This document shows, piece after piece, positions 1 through 7,295 of a stretch of 35,273 nucleotides of DNA. The translations under genes and the position numbers were made by a program. Position 1 is the stretch's first letter. Every line of letters begins with the position of its first letter. The notes under the pieces were generated by a model. It was not told where the DNA came from and did no database searches. It saw only the letters and a program-made list of their open reading frames with translations. The stretch is taken from assembly GCA_004124535.1 (NCBI GenBank), contig SCKQ01000023.1:1-35273 (forward strand). Direction: 5' to 3'. Origin of the DNA: Fidelibacterota bacterium. GTDB lineage: Bacteria > Marinisomatota > Marinisomatia > Marinisomatales > TCS55.

Positions 1-284
1 ACATAGTTATCAAGCAGGATTCTATACCTCCTGCGTGTACTATCAGACCAATCATGGTTTGGAAATACAAGATATCTATCAACAAGCTGATGGAATGATA
101 ATGGACCATTATTACTTTCCTTGGTACCATTAATCATATCCGATAGAATCTGCTTTTCTACCTGTGATATCAGCTTTCTTGCTGTCTTGTATGAGCGTGT
201 ACCAAGACTGCGGGTTATTCGTTTGCGTTGAAACATTACAGATATGTAATACACACCTGTCTTCTTGCGGTAAACTGAAGCCAT
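1..284 (-). CDS. Tyrosine-recombinase (phage-type) integrase, N-terminal part, runs off the window
   Basis: The minus-strand frame is open from an ATG at 284 to the window edge, about 94 codons. The product begins MASVYRKKTGVYYISVMF, followed by RITRSLGTRSYKTARK and then a region with LSFHQLVDRYL and STRRRYRILLDNY. This is the usual build of tyrosine recombinases: an arm-binding beta-sheet domain ('K.G.Y.I.V...KR...SLGT.....A') and then a helical core-binding domain. The catalytic domain (R-H-R-Y) lies outside the window, so activity cannot be judged. A clear Shine-Dalgarno (GGGAGG on the coding strand, 290-295) sits about 5 bases before the ATG. A tRNA-Lys-like gene begins 88 bases away. Integrase next to tRNA is the classic arrangement of an integrated element, which would extend to the left. 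The family call is confident; the substrate and the element are unknown. Confidence 0.8.
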   Translation of the reverse strand, partial: MASVYRKKTGVYYISVMFQRKRITRSLGTRSYKTARKLISQVEKQILSDMINGTKESNNGPLSFHQLVDRYLVFPNHDWSDSTRRRYRILLDNY

Positions 285-371
285 AATTACCTCCCAACTT
301 CATTTTACTGCTTCTATATTGCTACCCCTCTGATTCTATGCGAAGAGTTAATGCGGTTTTATCTTCGGAAA

Positions 372-444
372 GCGCCCGTAGCTCAGTTGGTAGAGCAGTG
401 GCCTTTTAAGCCATTGGCCGTGAGTTCGAGTCTCACCGGAGTCA
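372..444 (+). tRNA. tRNA-Lys (anticodon TTT), acceptor stem mismatched; possibly a damaged or att-site copy
   Basis: The D arm (381-396), anticodon arm (398-414, loop CTTTTAA, anticodon TTT), 5-base variable loop and T arm (420-436, loop TTCGAGT) are all well formed. The acceptor stem is not. The 5' strand GCGCCCG (372-378) faces the 3' strand CGGAGTC (437-443), which would need GACTCCG. Pairs 2, 3 and 4 are therefore mismatched while pairs 1, 5, 6 and 7 hold. The CCA end is not encoded. The mismatch is on the side facing the integrase, which suggests that the first bases of the gene were replaced by element sequence. Whether it still works is doubtful. Confidence 0.75.
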
Positions 445-466
445 CACCCCATCTCTCTCTGACGTA

Positions 467-494
467 AGCCCTCGTTTTATAACGGGGGCTTTTT
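467..494 (+). terminator. Rho-independent terminator after the tRNA-Lys
   Basis: An 8-bp stem, AGCCCTCG (467-474) with CGGGGGCT (483-490), contains one G-T pair and an 8-base A/T loop. It is followed directly by TTTT and then G. It lies 23 bases after the tRNA and points the same way. Confidence 0.8.
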
Positions 495-925
495 GTTTCT
501 ACTATTATTCTCTAAGTGTTATAAAGCAATCAATCTTAATCAAGGCAGGTCAAATACACCCTAATAATGGACACACTTTTGATGGACACAACTTATTCAT
601 AAGGTAAAATTAAAGGTAAGATATAAGTGTGCCAGACATTCCACAAAGATGTCGGGCACACGCTTGAACAACTAATTCAATCTTAATTGCAAATCTCAAC
701 GAAAAAAGACCACACACACCCTAAAGTGAAGGGAGGTAGGGTCAAGGTATAAACCGTGTACACATTCTACAGCAAAATTTTTAGATTCTTACTCTATGAA
801 GAATCAGATTTGAGCCTGTAATAAAAAAGTGTCGAGTGTTTTACCCCATCCCCACTTTTTTGCAAAGAGGTGGGAAAATAAAAATAAAATTCACAAGTGT
901 GAGGCTTGAATCTTGTTTAATGAAT
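495..925. other. Non-coding stretch with one strong hairpin
   Basis: I see no credible gene in these 430 bases. The clearest structure is an inverted repeat, TGTGCCAGACAT (628-639) against ATGTCGGGCACA (649-660). Eleven of its 12 positions pair, around a 9-base loop. No T-run follows on either strand, so it does not look like a simple terminator. The short motif ACACCCTAA occurs twice (about 556 and 716), and ATGGACACA also occurs twice (about 567 and 582). The function is unknown. Confidence 0.5.
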
Positions 926-1393
926 TTAAAACCTTAAACTAAATCCTACAAAAGGGAACCCACAAAATTCATAATTTCCTTCGGCAGAGTCTAAAACTCC
1001 TACTACCCCTAATTTAATTTGATTCCAATTTTTAAGATTATAATCTATGGAAAAAGAACAAGTAGCTAAATTAACTTCTTCAAGCCCCTTACCTATATCA
1101 AAAATCATTCTTTATAATGACAATACAGAATAAATAGAAAGATTTGATTTCTTATAGTAATGTTTTAATCCTCCCACTCCTGTAAAAACTATTAAAGATG
1201 TGCCACCGCCAAAAAACAATTCGTTCATTTCATTCAATTTTATATTACAAGTATAACCAATAAGGCTTAATCCAGTTTTATCATCAAACATTCCAATTGA
1301 TATATTGTGTTCTGTTGACTTTTTGACTTCATTGGATTGTCCAAAAGCTAAACTAATAAACAACACTAATGGTATAAGTAAAAGTCTCTTCAT
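926..1393 (-). pseudogene. Small exported beta-barrel-like protein interrupted by an in-frame TAA
   Basis: A 93-residue frame starts with a clear signal peptide (MKRLLLIPLVLFISLAFGQS) and ends at a TAA at 1114-1112. One codon later the same frame continues for 60 more residues and ends in GFSLRF. An aromatic C-terminal residue after alternating hydrophobic strands is typical of outer-membrane beta-barrels. Read through, the product would be about 155 residues of glycine- and aromatic-rich strands. Because the two halves share a frame and the second has no ribosome-binding site, I read this as one gene broken by a nonsense change, or a sequencing error. It is not two genes. The family is not recognised. 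It sits 28 bases from another gene remnant, so this locus appears to be decaying. Confidence 0.55.
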
Positions 1394-1420
1394 CTCTTCA
1401 ATTTACCCAGAGGAATCAAT

Positions 1421-1661
1421 TTATTTCAACAGCACCATCTTTTTAGTCTGCACAAACTCACCAGCACGAATCTGGTAGAGGTAGACACCTGCACTTACTG
1501 GCTTGCCAAAATTGTTCGTAGAATTCCACATGACTGACCTGTATCCTGCATCCTGAGTTGTGTTCACCAGCTGGGTTACTTCTTTTCCATCAAGTCGTAA
1601 TTCGACCTTGCAAAGCAGTACGTAGATAAGATTCCAATGTATGGAAGTGAGGATTCGGTTT
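1421..1661 (-). pseudogene. Remnant of a secreted protein: C-terminal FlgD-like / type IX sorting domain
   Basis: The C-terminal 60 residues are unmistakable: LDGKEVTQLVNTTQDAGYRS, then MWNSTNNFGKPVSAGVYLYQ, ending QTKKMVLLK. This module normally follows a 'YPNPFNP' motif. Here a degraded version (PNPHFHTLESYL) is readable from 1658, but in a different frame from the rest of the domain, so a frameshift separates them. Nothing resembling the passenger protein lies upstream, where greA ends at 1763. It is a gene fragment. A non-ATG start could be placed at 1687, but a functional product is unlikely. Confidence 0.7.
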
Positions 1662-1683
1662 AGTACGACCAAAGTACGACCAA
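1662..1683. repeat. Tandem 11-bp duplication
   Basis: AGTACGACCAA occurs twice head to tail (1662-1672 and 1673-1683), exactly at the broken end of the sorting-domain remnant. It is probably a small slippage duplication or a rearrangement scar. Confidence 0.8.
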
Positions 1684-1762
1684 CCAAACATAATCAAATG
1701 ACATTAAACGACACTACTGGTACAGATTTTGGGAGCAAGTTAGCATCTGATAGTGTTGATCA

Positions 1763-2242
1763 TCATTCTGCAGAAATCTTTTCAATTGCAGTAATTGTGA
1801 ACTTCGTCTCTTTACCCCGGATTTCAAGCGTAAAATCTTCATCAATCTTTTTCCCAACTATGGCTTGGCCAAAAGGTGAATGGATGGTTACAACCAAAGG
1901 ATAAAGATCCAACTCAAATTCGATGGGACCTAATAGGTAATAGTCTTCGGCCTCATCTTTGCCCTCTTCACGGATTGTAACCTTATTGCCAAATCCTACC
2001 TTGTCGGTTTCAATTTCGCTATACTCGATGATCTGGAATGGCGAATGGGTCTGCATCAATTGTGTCTTACGTACTATTAAACTCTGCTCCTCCCTGGCAG
2101 CGTGGTATTCCGCATTTTCCTTAAGATCTCCATGACTAGCTGCATCTCTAATCTTTAATGAAGTCTCTTTCTTTAATTTATCAAGAGATTCCATTTTCTC
2201 TTCCAATGCGCGGTGTGTATCCCGTAAAATCAAAGTCGCCAT
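1763..2242 (-). CDS. greA: Transcription elongation factor GreA/GreB family
   Basis: Gre factors rescue backtracked RNA polymerase by stimulating cleavage of the nascent transcript. The product is 159 residues, the normal GreA length. The N-terminal coiled coil carries the signature GDLKENAEYHAAREEQ (about residues 37-52), including the Asp and Glu at the finger tip. The C-terminal half (from about residue 80) is the FKBP-like domain, with SPFGQAIVGK. The frame can be extended to 2296, but those 18 residues are not Gre-like. I chose the ATG at 2242 (MATLILRD), which has AGGA about 6 bases upstream. The gene ends in TGA, which matters here because TGA seems to be read as selenocysteine elsewhere in the window. 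It appears monocistronic and is flanked by remnants. Confidence 0.93.
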   Translation of the reverse strand: MATLILRDTHRALEEKMESLDKLKKETSLKIRDAASHGDLKENAEYHAAREEQSLIVRKTQLMQTHSPFQIIEYSEIETDKVGFGNKVTIREEGKDEAEDYYLLGPIEFELDLYPLVVTIHSPFGQAIVGKKIDEDFTLEIRGKETKFTITAIEKISAE

Positions 2243-2412
2243 ATTGACATTCCTATTATTGATCGGATTAAATAAATTGTTTGGTTGAGATTGCAATTAT
2301 CTGCAATTCAGGAGAAAAATTAAGTCAAAGAAAAAGCCCAATCAAGTGATTGTTTCTCATCGTCTAGCATGGATATCTACAGAATATTTTAAATCGTCTG
2401 GAAACGTAAAAG

Positions 2413-2450
2413 AAAAAGCCTCAACTTCCCGACAGGAAACCAAGGCTTTT
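2413..2450 (-). terminator. Terminator of the tRNA-Met fragment (stem with long loop)
   Basis: AAAAGCCT (2414-2421) pairs with AGGCTTTT (2443-2450) around a 21-base loop. On the minus strand the stem runs into a T-run just after the 3' end of the tRNA-Met fragment. It is the kind of terminator that would have served the original tRNA. Confidence 0.6.
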
Positions 2451-2456
2451 CGAGTG

Positions 2457-2504
2457 TAGCGGGGGAAGGATTCGAACCTCCGACCTTCGGGTTATGAGCC
2501 CGAC
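2457..2504 (-). pseudogene. 3' half of a tRNA-Met (CAT), 5' half missing
   Basis: On the minus strand the anticodon arm (2487-2503, loop CTCATAA, anticodon CAT), variable loop, T arm (GGAGG TTCGAAT CCTTC) and 3' acceptor strand (2458-2464) are all present. Upstream of the anticodon stem, where the D arm and 5' acceptor strand should be, the sequence turns abruptly into A/T-rich DNA. A 3' tRNA fragment cut near the anticodon stem is the usual footprint of integration by a tyrosine recombinase. The inserted DNA would lie at higher coordinates, starting near 2505. Confidence 0.75.
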
Positions 2505-2644
2505 CTAAATATCAAAAAATAGCGCAATAAGGTTGAATCATTTTTGTTTTCCTTGCCCTATATCATTCCGATACCCCAATTTTCGGCCCAAAGCAGCATA
2601 AATGAAAATGCCCAGAAATAACCATCCATCGTCTTTGGAATAAG

Positions 2645-3349
2645 ATGGGAACAATGAAAATACTGATCCTGCTTTTACTGTCTGCGTTGTTGCCGGTCAC
2701 GGAGATAACCGCACAGCATTTAAAACAGCGCCGCGATTTAACGGAACATGAACGGACCGAGCATCACCGCTTTGATGATGTGGAAAAATGGGCCCGTGTT
2801 TTCGAGGACACGGCCCGGGACGAATGGCAGATGCCCAATGAGGTGATTGAGACCATAGGTATCGCAAAGGGGACCGTGATCGCCGATATAGGTTCCGCCA
2901 CCGGTTATTTCCCGGTGCGCTTTGCCAGGGTTGCAACTGAAGGGCGAGTTTACGGGATTGACATTGAGTCGAACCTGGTGGACTACCTGAATGCGCGAGC
3001 CGCAAGGGAAAAACTGCCCAACCTGAAAAGCATCCTGGGGGACCCGGATGATCCGAAGATCCCGGAAAGGGTGGACCTGGTCTTCATCTGTGACACCTAT
3101 CATCACATCCGCAAACGAGGAAAATATTTTGAGAACCTGAAAAAGTACATGCAGCCGGAGGGCCGGCTGGTGATTGTTGATTTCAGAAAGGGCGACCTGC
3201 CGGTGGGGCCAAAGGATGAAATGAAGCTGGCGGAAGAGGATGTGGTCAGAGAACTGACGGTAGTCGGCTACCAGTTGCAGCCGAATTCAGCACAGCTGCC
3301 TTACCAGTATGTACTGGTCTTTGACCTTAATGTAAATCAACCCGAATAA
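2645..3349 (+). CDS. Exported class I SAM-dependent methyltransferase
   Basis: The 234-residue product has a Rossmann-type methyltransferase core. The SAM-binding loop is ADIGSATGYFPV (about residues 79-90), the acidic residue is in YGIDIE (about 103-108), and a motif-IV-like strand is VDLVFICDTYHH. The N-terminus (KILILLLLSALLPVTEITAQ) is a good signal peptide, so the enzyme would act outside the cytoplasm, where a SAM supply is not obvious. The lead-in ERTEHHRFDDVEKW is characteristic of a group of exported methyltransferases seen in Bacteroidota and Planctomycetota; its substrate is unknown to me. Start at 2645 or at the second ATG at 2654; the latter has GGGAAC just upstream. Base use differs sharply from neighbours: bases 3181-3240 are 34/60 G+C, while 3961-4020 in the next gene are 17/60. 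Together with the adjacent tRNA fragment, this suggests acquisition by transfer. Confidence 0.8.
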   Translation: MGTMKILILLLLSALLPVTEITAQHLKQRRDLTEHERTEHHRFDDVEKWARVFEDTARDEWQMPNEVIETIGIAKGTVIADIGSATGYFPVRFARVATEGRVYGIDIESNLVDYLNARAAREKLPNLKSILGDPDDPKIPERVDLVFICDTYHHIRKRGKYFENLKKYMQPEGRLVIVDFRKGDLPVGPKDEMKLAEEDVVRELTVVGYQLQPNSAQLPYQYVLVFDLNVNQPE

Positions 3350-3488
3350 AGTCCCCTCCCTGGAGCGGTGGATTCCCAGCCGTGAGGATTAGAAGACGGG
3401 GTGGGTTACACACCCTGCCACTTCCTGCCTGCACCCTCCTTAGGATAGCTATTATTACAAAGCAAGGCCATTTTACGAAGTCAGAGTC

Positions 3489-3516
3489 CTAAATGTCTAG
3501 AAACAAAAAACCCCGC
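3489..3516. repeat. 28-bp repeat, copy 1 (partner at 7229-7256)
   Basis: These 28 bases (CTAAATGTCTA, one base, AAACAAAAAACCCCGC) recur at 7229-7256 in the same orientation with a single mismatch (G against T). In copy 2 the CCCCGC is the left arm of an intact terminator. In copy 1 the right arm is replaced by a TA-repeat, so it is a broken copy. Confidence 0.8.
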
Positions 3517-3573
3517 TATATATATACCCCCCATGCTTATATAGGGGAAGTGTATCCCCGAAATTTGGAAAAA

Positions 3574-3599
3574 TTAGGTACCCTTTTTTAGGTACCCTT
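3574..3599. repeat. Direct repeat of TTAGGTACCCTT
   Basis: The 12-base unit occurs at 3574-3585 and 3588-3599, two bases apart, each containing the palindrome GGTACC. Its function is unknown. Confidence 0.7.
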
Positions 3600-3904
3600 A
3601 ATGGTAATTAATGGGTTTATATGACAAAGGTTGGAAAGGCGTTTCTCCTCTATAAACAGCGTTTCAGAGAATCCGATTTTCAACTTGGGAAGCTCGGGTA
3701 ATAGCCATTATACGACGCCCGCATTCTGAATAAAATTTATTTGTTTCAAAGAAATATAAAAATACTAATTCCTAATACGAATAATTGATTATCAGTCCCA
3801 AAGATTAATAATAATTCAGAAAATTATTTTCTTCGAAAACTACTTTAAAGATTTGGTAATTTATCAATAACGTATTCATTAATCACTGAAAAAGGATATC
3901 AATC

Positions 3905-5812
3905 ATGAAAAAATCATTAGTTCTTTGTTTTTCAATATTCACCCTTTGCTTTGCCCAGGAAAAACGTGAATTGGGAAATTTAATTATGGAAAATGTTCCA
4001 GAAATTTCAGCGGAAATTAAGGAGCGATCAAGGCAATACCGAAATACAAGATCAGCCTCATTCCGGTCTTGGAATCCGAATGGAAAAGGTATGATCATTG
4101 GTACTCGATTCGCAGAAACTACCCAGCTACATACTGTCACCGAACCTCTTGGATCGAGGAACCAGATTACATTTTTTAATGAGCCGGTTAGAGGCGGGAT
4201 ATATTGCCCTGACCCAACCCGGAACGGCTTTCTATTTACCAAAGATACAGGCGGCAATGAATATTACCAGATTTATTATTTTGATTTGAATTCGGGATCG
4301 TCTACCCTATTAACCGATGGCCAATCAAGAAATAGCATAGGCCCATGGTCAAGTGATGGCAAACGTTTCACATTTACTTCAAATATGGGCAATGGTGTTG
4401 ATATGAATATTTTCGTTGGCGATCTTTCTGGCATCCATACACCATTGGTTCAGGAACCAGGCTATTGGGGAGCTATGGACTGGTCGAAAAAAGATGAGAA
4501 GGTTCTAGTTATTAAATATGTTTCTATTAACGAATCTTACATCCATATCGTAGATACTGAAAGCGGTGAGTTAGAGCCTTTCAATTCAAAAGAAAAGAAA
4601 ATCAGCTACGGTGGAGCACTATTCAGTAAAGATGGTAAAGGAATCTACTATACATCGGATGAAGACACAGATTTTCGACATTTACGCTATTACGATATCA
4701 AATCTGGTGCGCACACCATATTAACGGGAAACATTCCATGGGATGTGTCCGGTTTAGATCTATCTGAAGATGGCCGCTACCTGGCCCTTACAACTAATGA
4801 GGATGCTGTATCCAGATTAAGGATATTTCGTACAGATCGGTTCAAAGAAGTTCCAATTCCTGATTTGCCTGTAGGGTTAATGGGTGGACTCGAATTCCAC
4901 CCCAATGGAAAAAAATTGGCACTGACGCTTAACACGCCAAAGACTCCCGGGGATGTTTATGTATTAGATATCCGAAAAAAACTACTCACAAAATGGACCG
5001 AAAGCGAAGTTGGGGGCCTGAATACTGAAAATTTTGTTGAACCCCAACTGATCCATGTAGACTCATTCGATGGATTTACTGTACCGGGATTCATCTATAA
5101 ACCGGAAGGCAAAGGGCCTTTTCCCGTGATCATTTATATCCATGGCGGTCCCGAAAGTCAGTTTCGACCAGGATTTATTTCCACCTTTCAATACTGGATC
5201 AACGAATTGGGTGCGGCAGTACTGGCCACAAATGTTCGTGGGTCTGCTGGGTATGGGAAATCATATGTTCAGCTGGATAATGGCTTTAAGCGAGAGAATT
5301 CAGTCATGGATATTGGATCATTTTTAGATTGGATTGAGACCCAACCTGATCTAGATAATGACAGAATAGCTGTCTATGGTGGTTCCTATGGTGGCTATAT
5401 GGTGTTAGCTTCCATGACACATTTCAACGACCGACTAAAATGCGCTGTGGATGTAGTAGGAATTTCAAATTTCGTTACTTTTTTAAAAAACACTAAAGAA
5501 TACCGGCGAAATTTGAGGAGGGCAGAATACGGTGATGAGCGTGATCCGGAAATGAATGCGTTCCTGGAAAAGATCTCACCGAACAATAGTGCCCAGAAGA
5601 CCACGAAACCACTTTTCATTGTACAGGGGTATAATGATCCCCGGGTTCCCGTAACTGAAGCGTAACAAATGCGAGATGTGATTCGAAATAATGGAGGAGA
5701 TGTGTGGTATATGGTAGCTATGGACGAAGGCCATGGTTTTCGAAAAAAATTCAACCGCGACTATTATACTAATGCGGTAAGCTTATTCTGGGAAATGAAC
5801 CTGTTCGATTAA
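3905..5812 (+). pseudogene. S9 family serine peptidase (prolyl oligopeptidase / DPP type), broken by an in-frame TAA
   Basis: Members of this family cleave short peptides after removing N-terminal residues or acyl-amino acids. There is a signal peptide (MKKSLVLCFSIFTLCFAQ) and then a beta-propeller region (about 40-360, WD40-like strands such as 'WSSDGKRFTFTSN'). The alpha/beta-hydrolase domain starts near 'FPVIIYIHGGPESQ'. The nucleophile is Ser494 in GGSYGGY and the acid is Asp578 in YNDPRVP. A TAA at 5663-5665 (codon 587) interrupts the family motif 'VPVTEA-(E)-QM'. The same frame continues to 5812 with QMRDVIRNNGGDVWYM and the catalytic His610 in DEGHGF. A single GAA-to-TAA change explains the break. 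Without readthrough the product lacks its catalytic His and should be inactive. AAAGGA lies 8-9 bases before the ATG. The family call is firm; nonsense mutation versus sequencing error is open. Confidence 0.88.
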
Positions 5813-5879
5813 TCTAAACATAATGTAACTCCCTACAGGTAGTCCTTCCTCCTACCTCTGAATTTTAACGAACCTATAC

Positions 5880-7142
5880 TTACGCCGGATCCGGACGGGG
5901 CGAACCGATTTTTATTTCATTTTGAAAATAATATGTCAGCAAAAATGATATAATGAAATAGAATATAAGTCCATAAACATAAAAACCACTTAAACCAAAC
6001 CAGCTGTAATTTTGAAAATAAAGTAGGCTGAATCCCAAACTTAACTTTACAGACTCCGCTACCAATGCATAGTTACGATGATCTAACGTAGATGTGAATG
6101 AGAATACGTTAACAATGAGCATGATGGCGTATAGATAATTCATTGTGGCGCTAAAGCGGGGGATGATTGTGAACATATGAAACATCAATATGATCGTTAT
6201 ATTAAGCTGTACCCATGAATTGGCAACCAAAAGAACCGAATTTTCGGTTTTGTACTTTATTTGTTTTTCTGGATTTGTAACCTCTTGCAGGGGGTACTTT
6301 TCTTTGACATCCGCCGGCCGCCAGCCGGTGGGCATAAACCAGATCCGTAGCTTATCAAGGATTCGTTCCGTGTGCCACGCATCTTTGATCAATTGCCACA
6401 AAACCTTAAAGTTAATGATAACCGGATTCCAGGTCTGGGCCGGCTTGAGCGTTCCATATACTGGTTTTACATCATCAAGCTCAGGCTGGAAGGTCCCAAA
6501 CAGCTTATCCCAGAATATTAAAATCTGACTGTAGTTTCTATCTATATATTCAGGGTTGATTGCGTGGTGGACCCGGTGATGAGACGGCGTAACCAGGATA
6601 TATTCAAGTAAGCCCAGTTTACCGATCAGTTGCGTGTGGTACCAGAACTGCATAAAAAGGTGCAGGGGTCCTAAAATTGCAAAAATTTTGGTGGGAATAC
6701 CAAGTAGAGCTGCAGGTATCATAAAAATTGCAGCAAAGCGTAACGTATTTGAAATTGACTGGCGCAGAGCACAGGAAAGGTTAAATTCCTCGCTGCTGTG
6801 ATGAATGATATGCCTGTTCCAAAAAATATTGACGCGATGATTCAATCGATGCATCCAGTACCCTGAAAAATCCTCGACCACAAAAGCGATAACTACAGCA
6901 AGCCAGACTGGTTCCAGTTTATAGACGGTCATATGATCGACCAGCCAGGAATAGCTGATGATGGCAAAGCTGAATTTTACACCATCACGAATCGTATTTG
7001 TGATCCCGGAGCTCAAACTTGAGATAACATCTGCTGAATGATTGATCTCTACCCCTTTGCGCTTGGCGGCTATCGCTTCAACGAGAATAAGTGCCATAAA
7101 GGTGGGAATCGCAAAGAAAAGGGATGTTATGTAAAAGTTCAT
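5880..7142 (-). CDS. Sterol desaturase / fatty acid hydroxylase superfamily integral membrane protein
   Basis: These are membrane di-iron enzymes that hydroxylate or desaturate lipid chains with O2. The 420-residue product has several hydrophobic segments and the three histidine clusters that hold the iron pair: H98-x3-H102, H111-x2-HH115 and H189-x2-HH193. The order of helices and clusters, plus a long C-terminal membrane part (about 300-410), resembles the alkylglycerol-monooxygenase-like branch more than the short sterol-desaturase branch. The substrate cannot be told from sequence. It stands alone on the minus strand, downstream of a terminator (7245-7273), so it must have its own promoter in 7143-7244. 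It is convergent with the broken S9 peptidase. Confidence 0.85.
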   Translation of the reverse strand: MNFYITSLFFAIPTFMALILVEAIAAKRKGVEINHSADVISSLSSGITNTIRDGVKFSFAIISYSWLVDHMTVYKLEPVWLAVVIAFVVEDFSGYWMHRLNHRVNIFWNRHIIHHSSEEFNLSCALRQSISNTLRFAAIFMIPAALLGIPTKIFAILGPLHLFMQFWYHTQLIGKLGLLEYILVTPSHHRVHHAINPEYIDRNYSQILIFWDKLFGTFQPELDDVKPVYGTLKPAQTWNPVIINFKVLWQLIKDAWHTERILDKLRIWFMPTGWRPADVKEKYPLQEVTNPEKQIKYKTENSVLLVANSWVQLNITIILMFHMFTIIPRFSATMNYLYAIMLIVNVFSFTSTLDHRNYALVAESVKLSLGFSLLYFQNYSWFGLSGFYVYGLIFYFIISFLLTYYFQNEIKIGSPRPDPA

Positions 7143-7228
7143 TTCCGCAGTGTCTGTTTACCGGTGTTTCAACAAATTATTAGCCTAAAATGAATTATTC
7201 CAATAAAACAATATTACACCCCACCAGT

Positions 7229-7256
7229 CTAAATGTCTATAAACAAAAAACCCCGC
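7229..7256. repeat. 28-bp repeat, copy 2 (partner at 3489-3516)
   Basis: This is the same 28 bases as 3489-3516, one mismatch, same orientation. Here it leads directly into an intact terminator stem. Confidence 0.8.
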
Positions 7257-7273
7257 CAATGGGCGGGGTTTTT
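7245..7273 (-). terminator. Strong rho-independent terminator (works in both directions)
   Basis: CCCCGCC (7251-7257) pairs with GGCGGGG (7262-7268) around a 4-base loop, flanked by an A-run on the left and a T-run on the right. It lies 23 bases after the stop of the minus-strand repeat protein and would end its transcript. Confidence 0.9.
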
Positions 7274-7295
7274 ATATCCAAATGGTCGGTTAATT

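Larger units (their letters stand above)
3350..3904. other. Intergenic stretch with repeats and possible hairpins, no gene seen
   Basis: No open frame looks like a gene. The base composition is G+C-rich up to about 3420 and then becomes A/T-rich. Visible structures are half of a terminator (A-run then CCCCGC, 3501-3516), a hairpin GGGGA/TCCCC (3544-3548 with 3555-3559), and a TTAGGTACCCTT repeat (3574-3599). The last part (3880-3904) holds the ribosome-binding site AAAGGA of the next gene. Confidence 0.5.

Noticed and set aside
2243..2296. 18-residue N-terminal extension of GreA
   Set aside because: GreA homologues start at the MATLILRD-like position, which has its own ribosome site.
3511..3559. 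Alternating CCCC/GGGG/CCCC pairing as a riboswitch-like switch
   Set aside because: Stems are very short, and no conserved aptamer or expression platform is recognisable.
5837..5857. AGGTAG/CTACCT hairpin as terminator after the S9 peptidase
   Set aside because: Only 6 pairs and no T-run directly after it; support is too weak.
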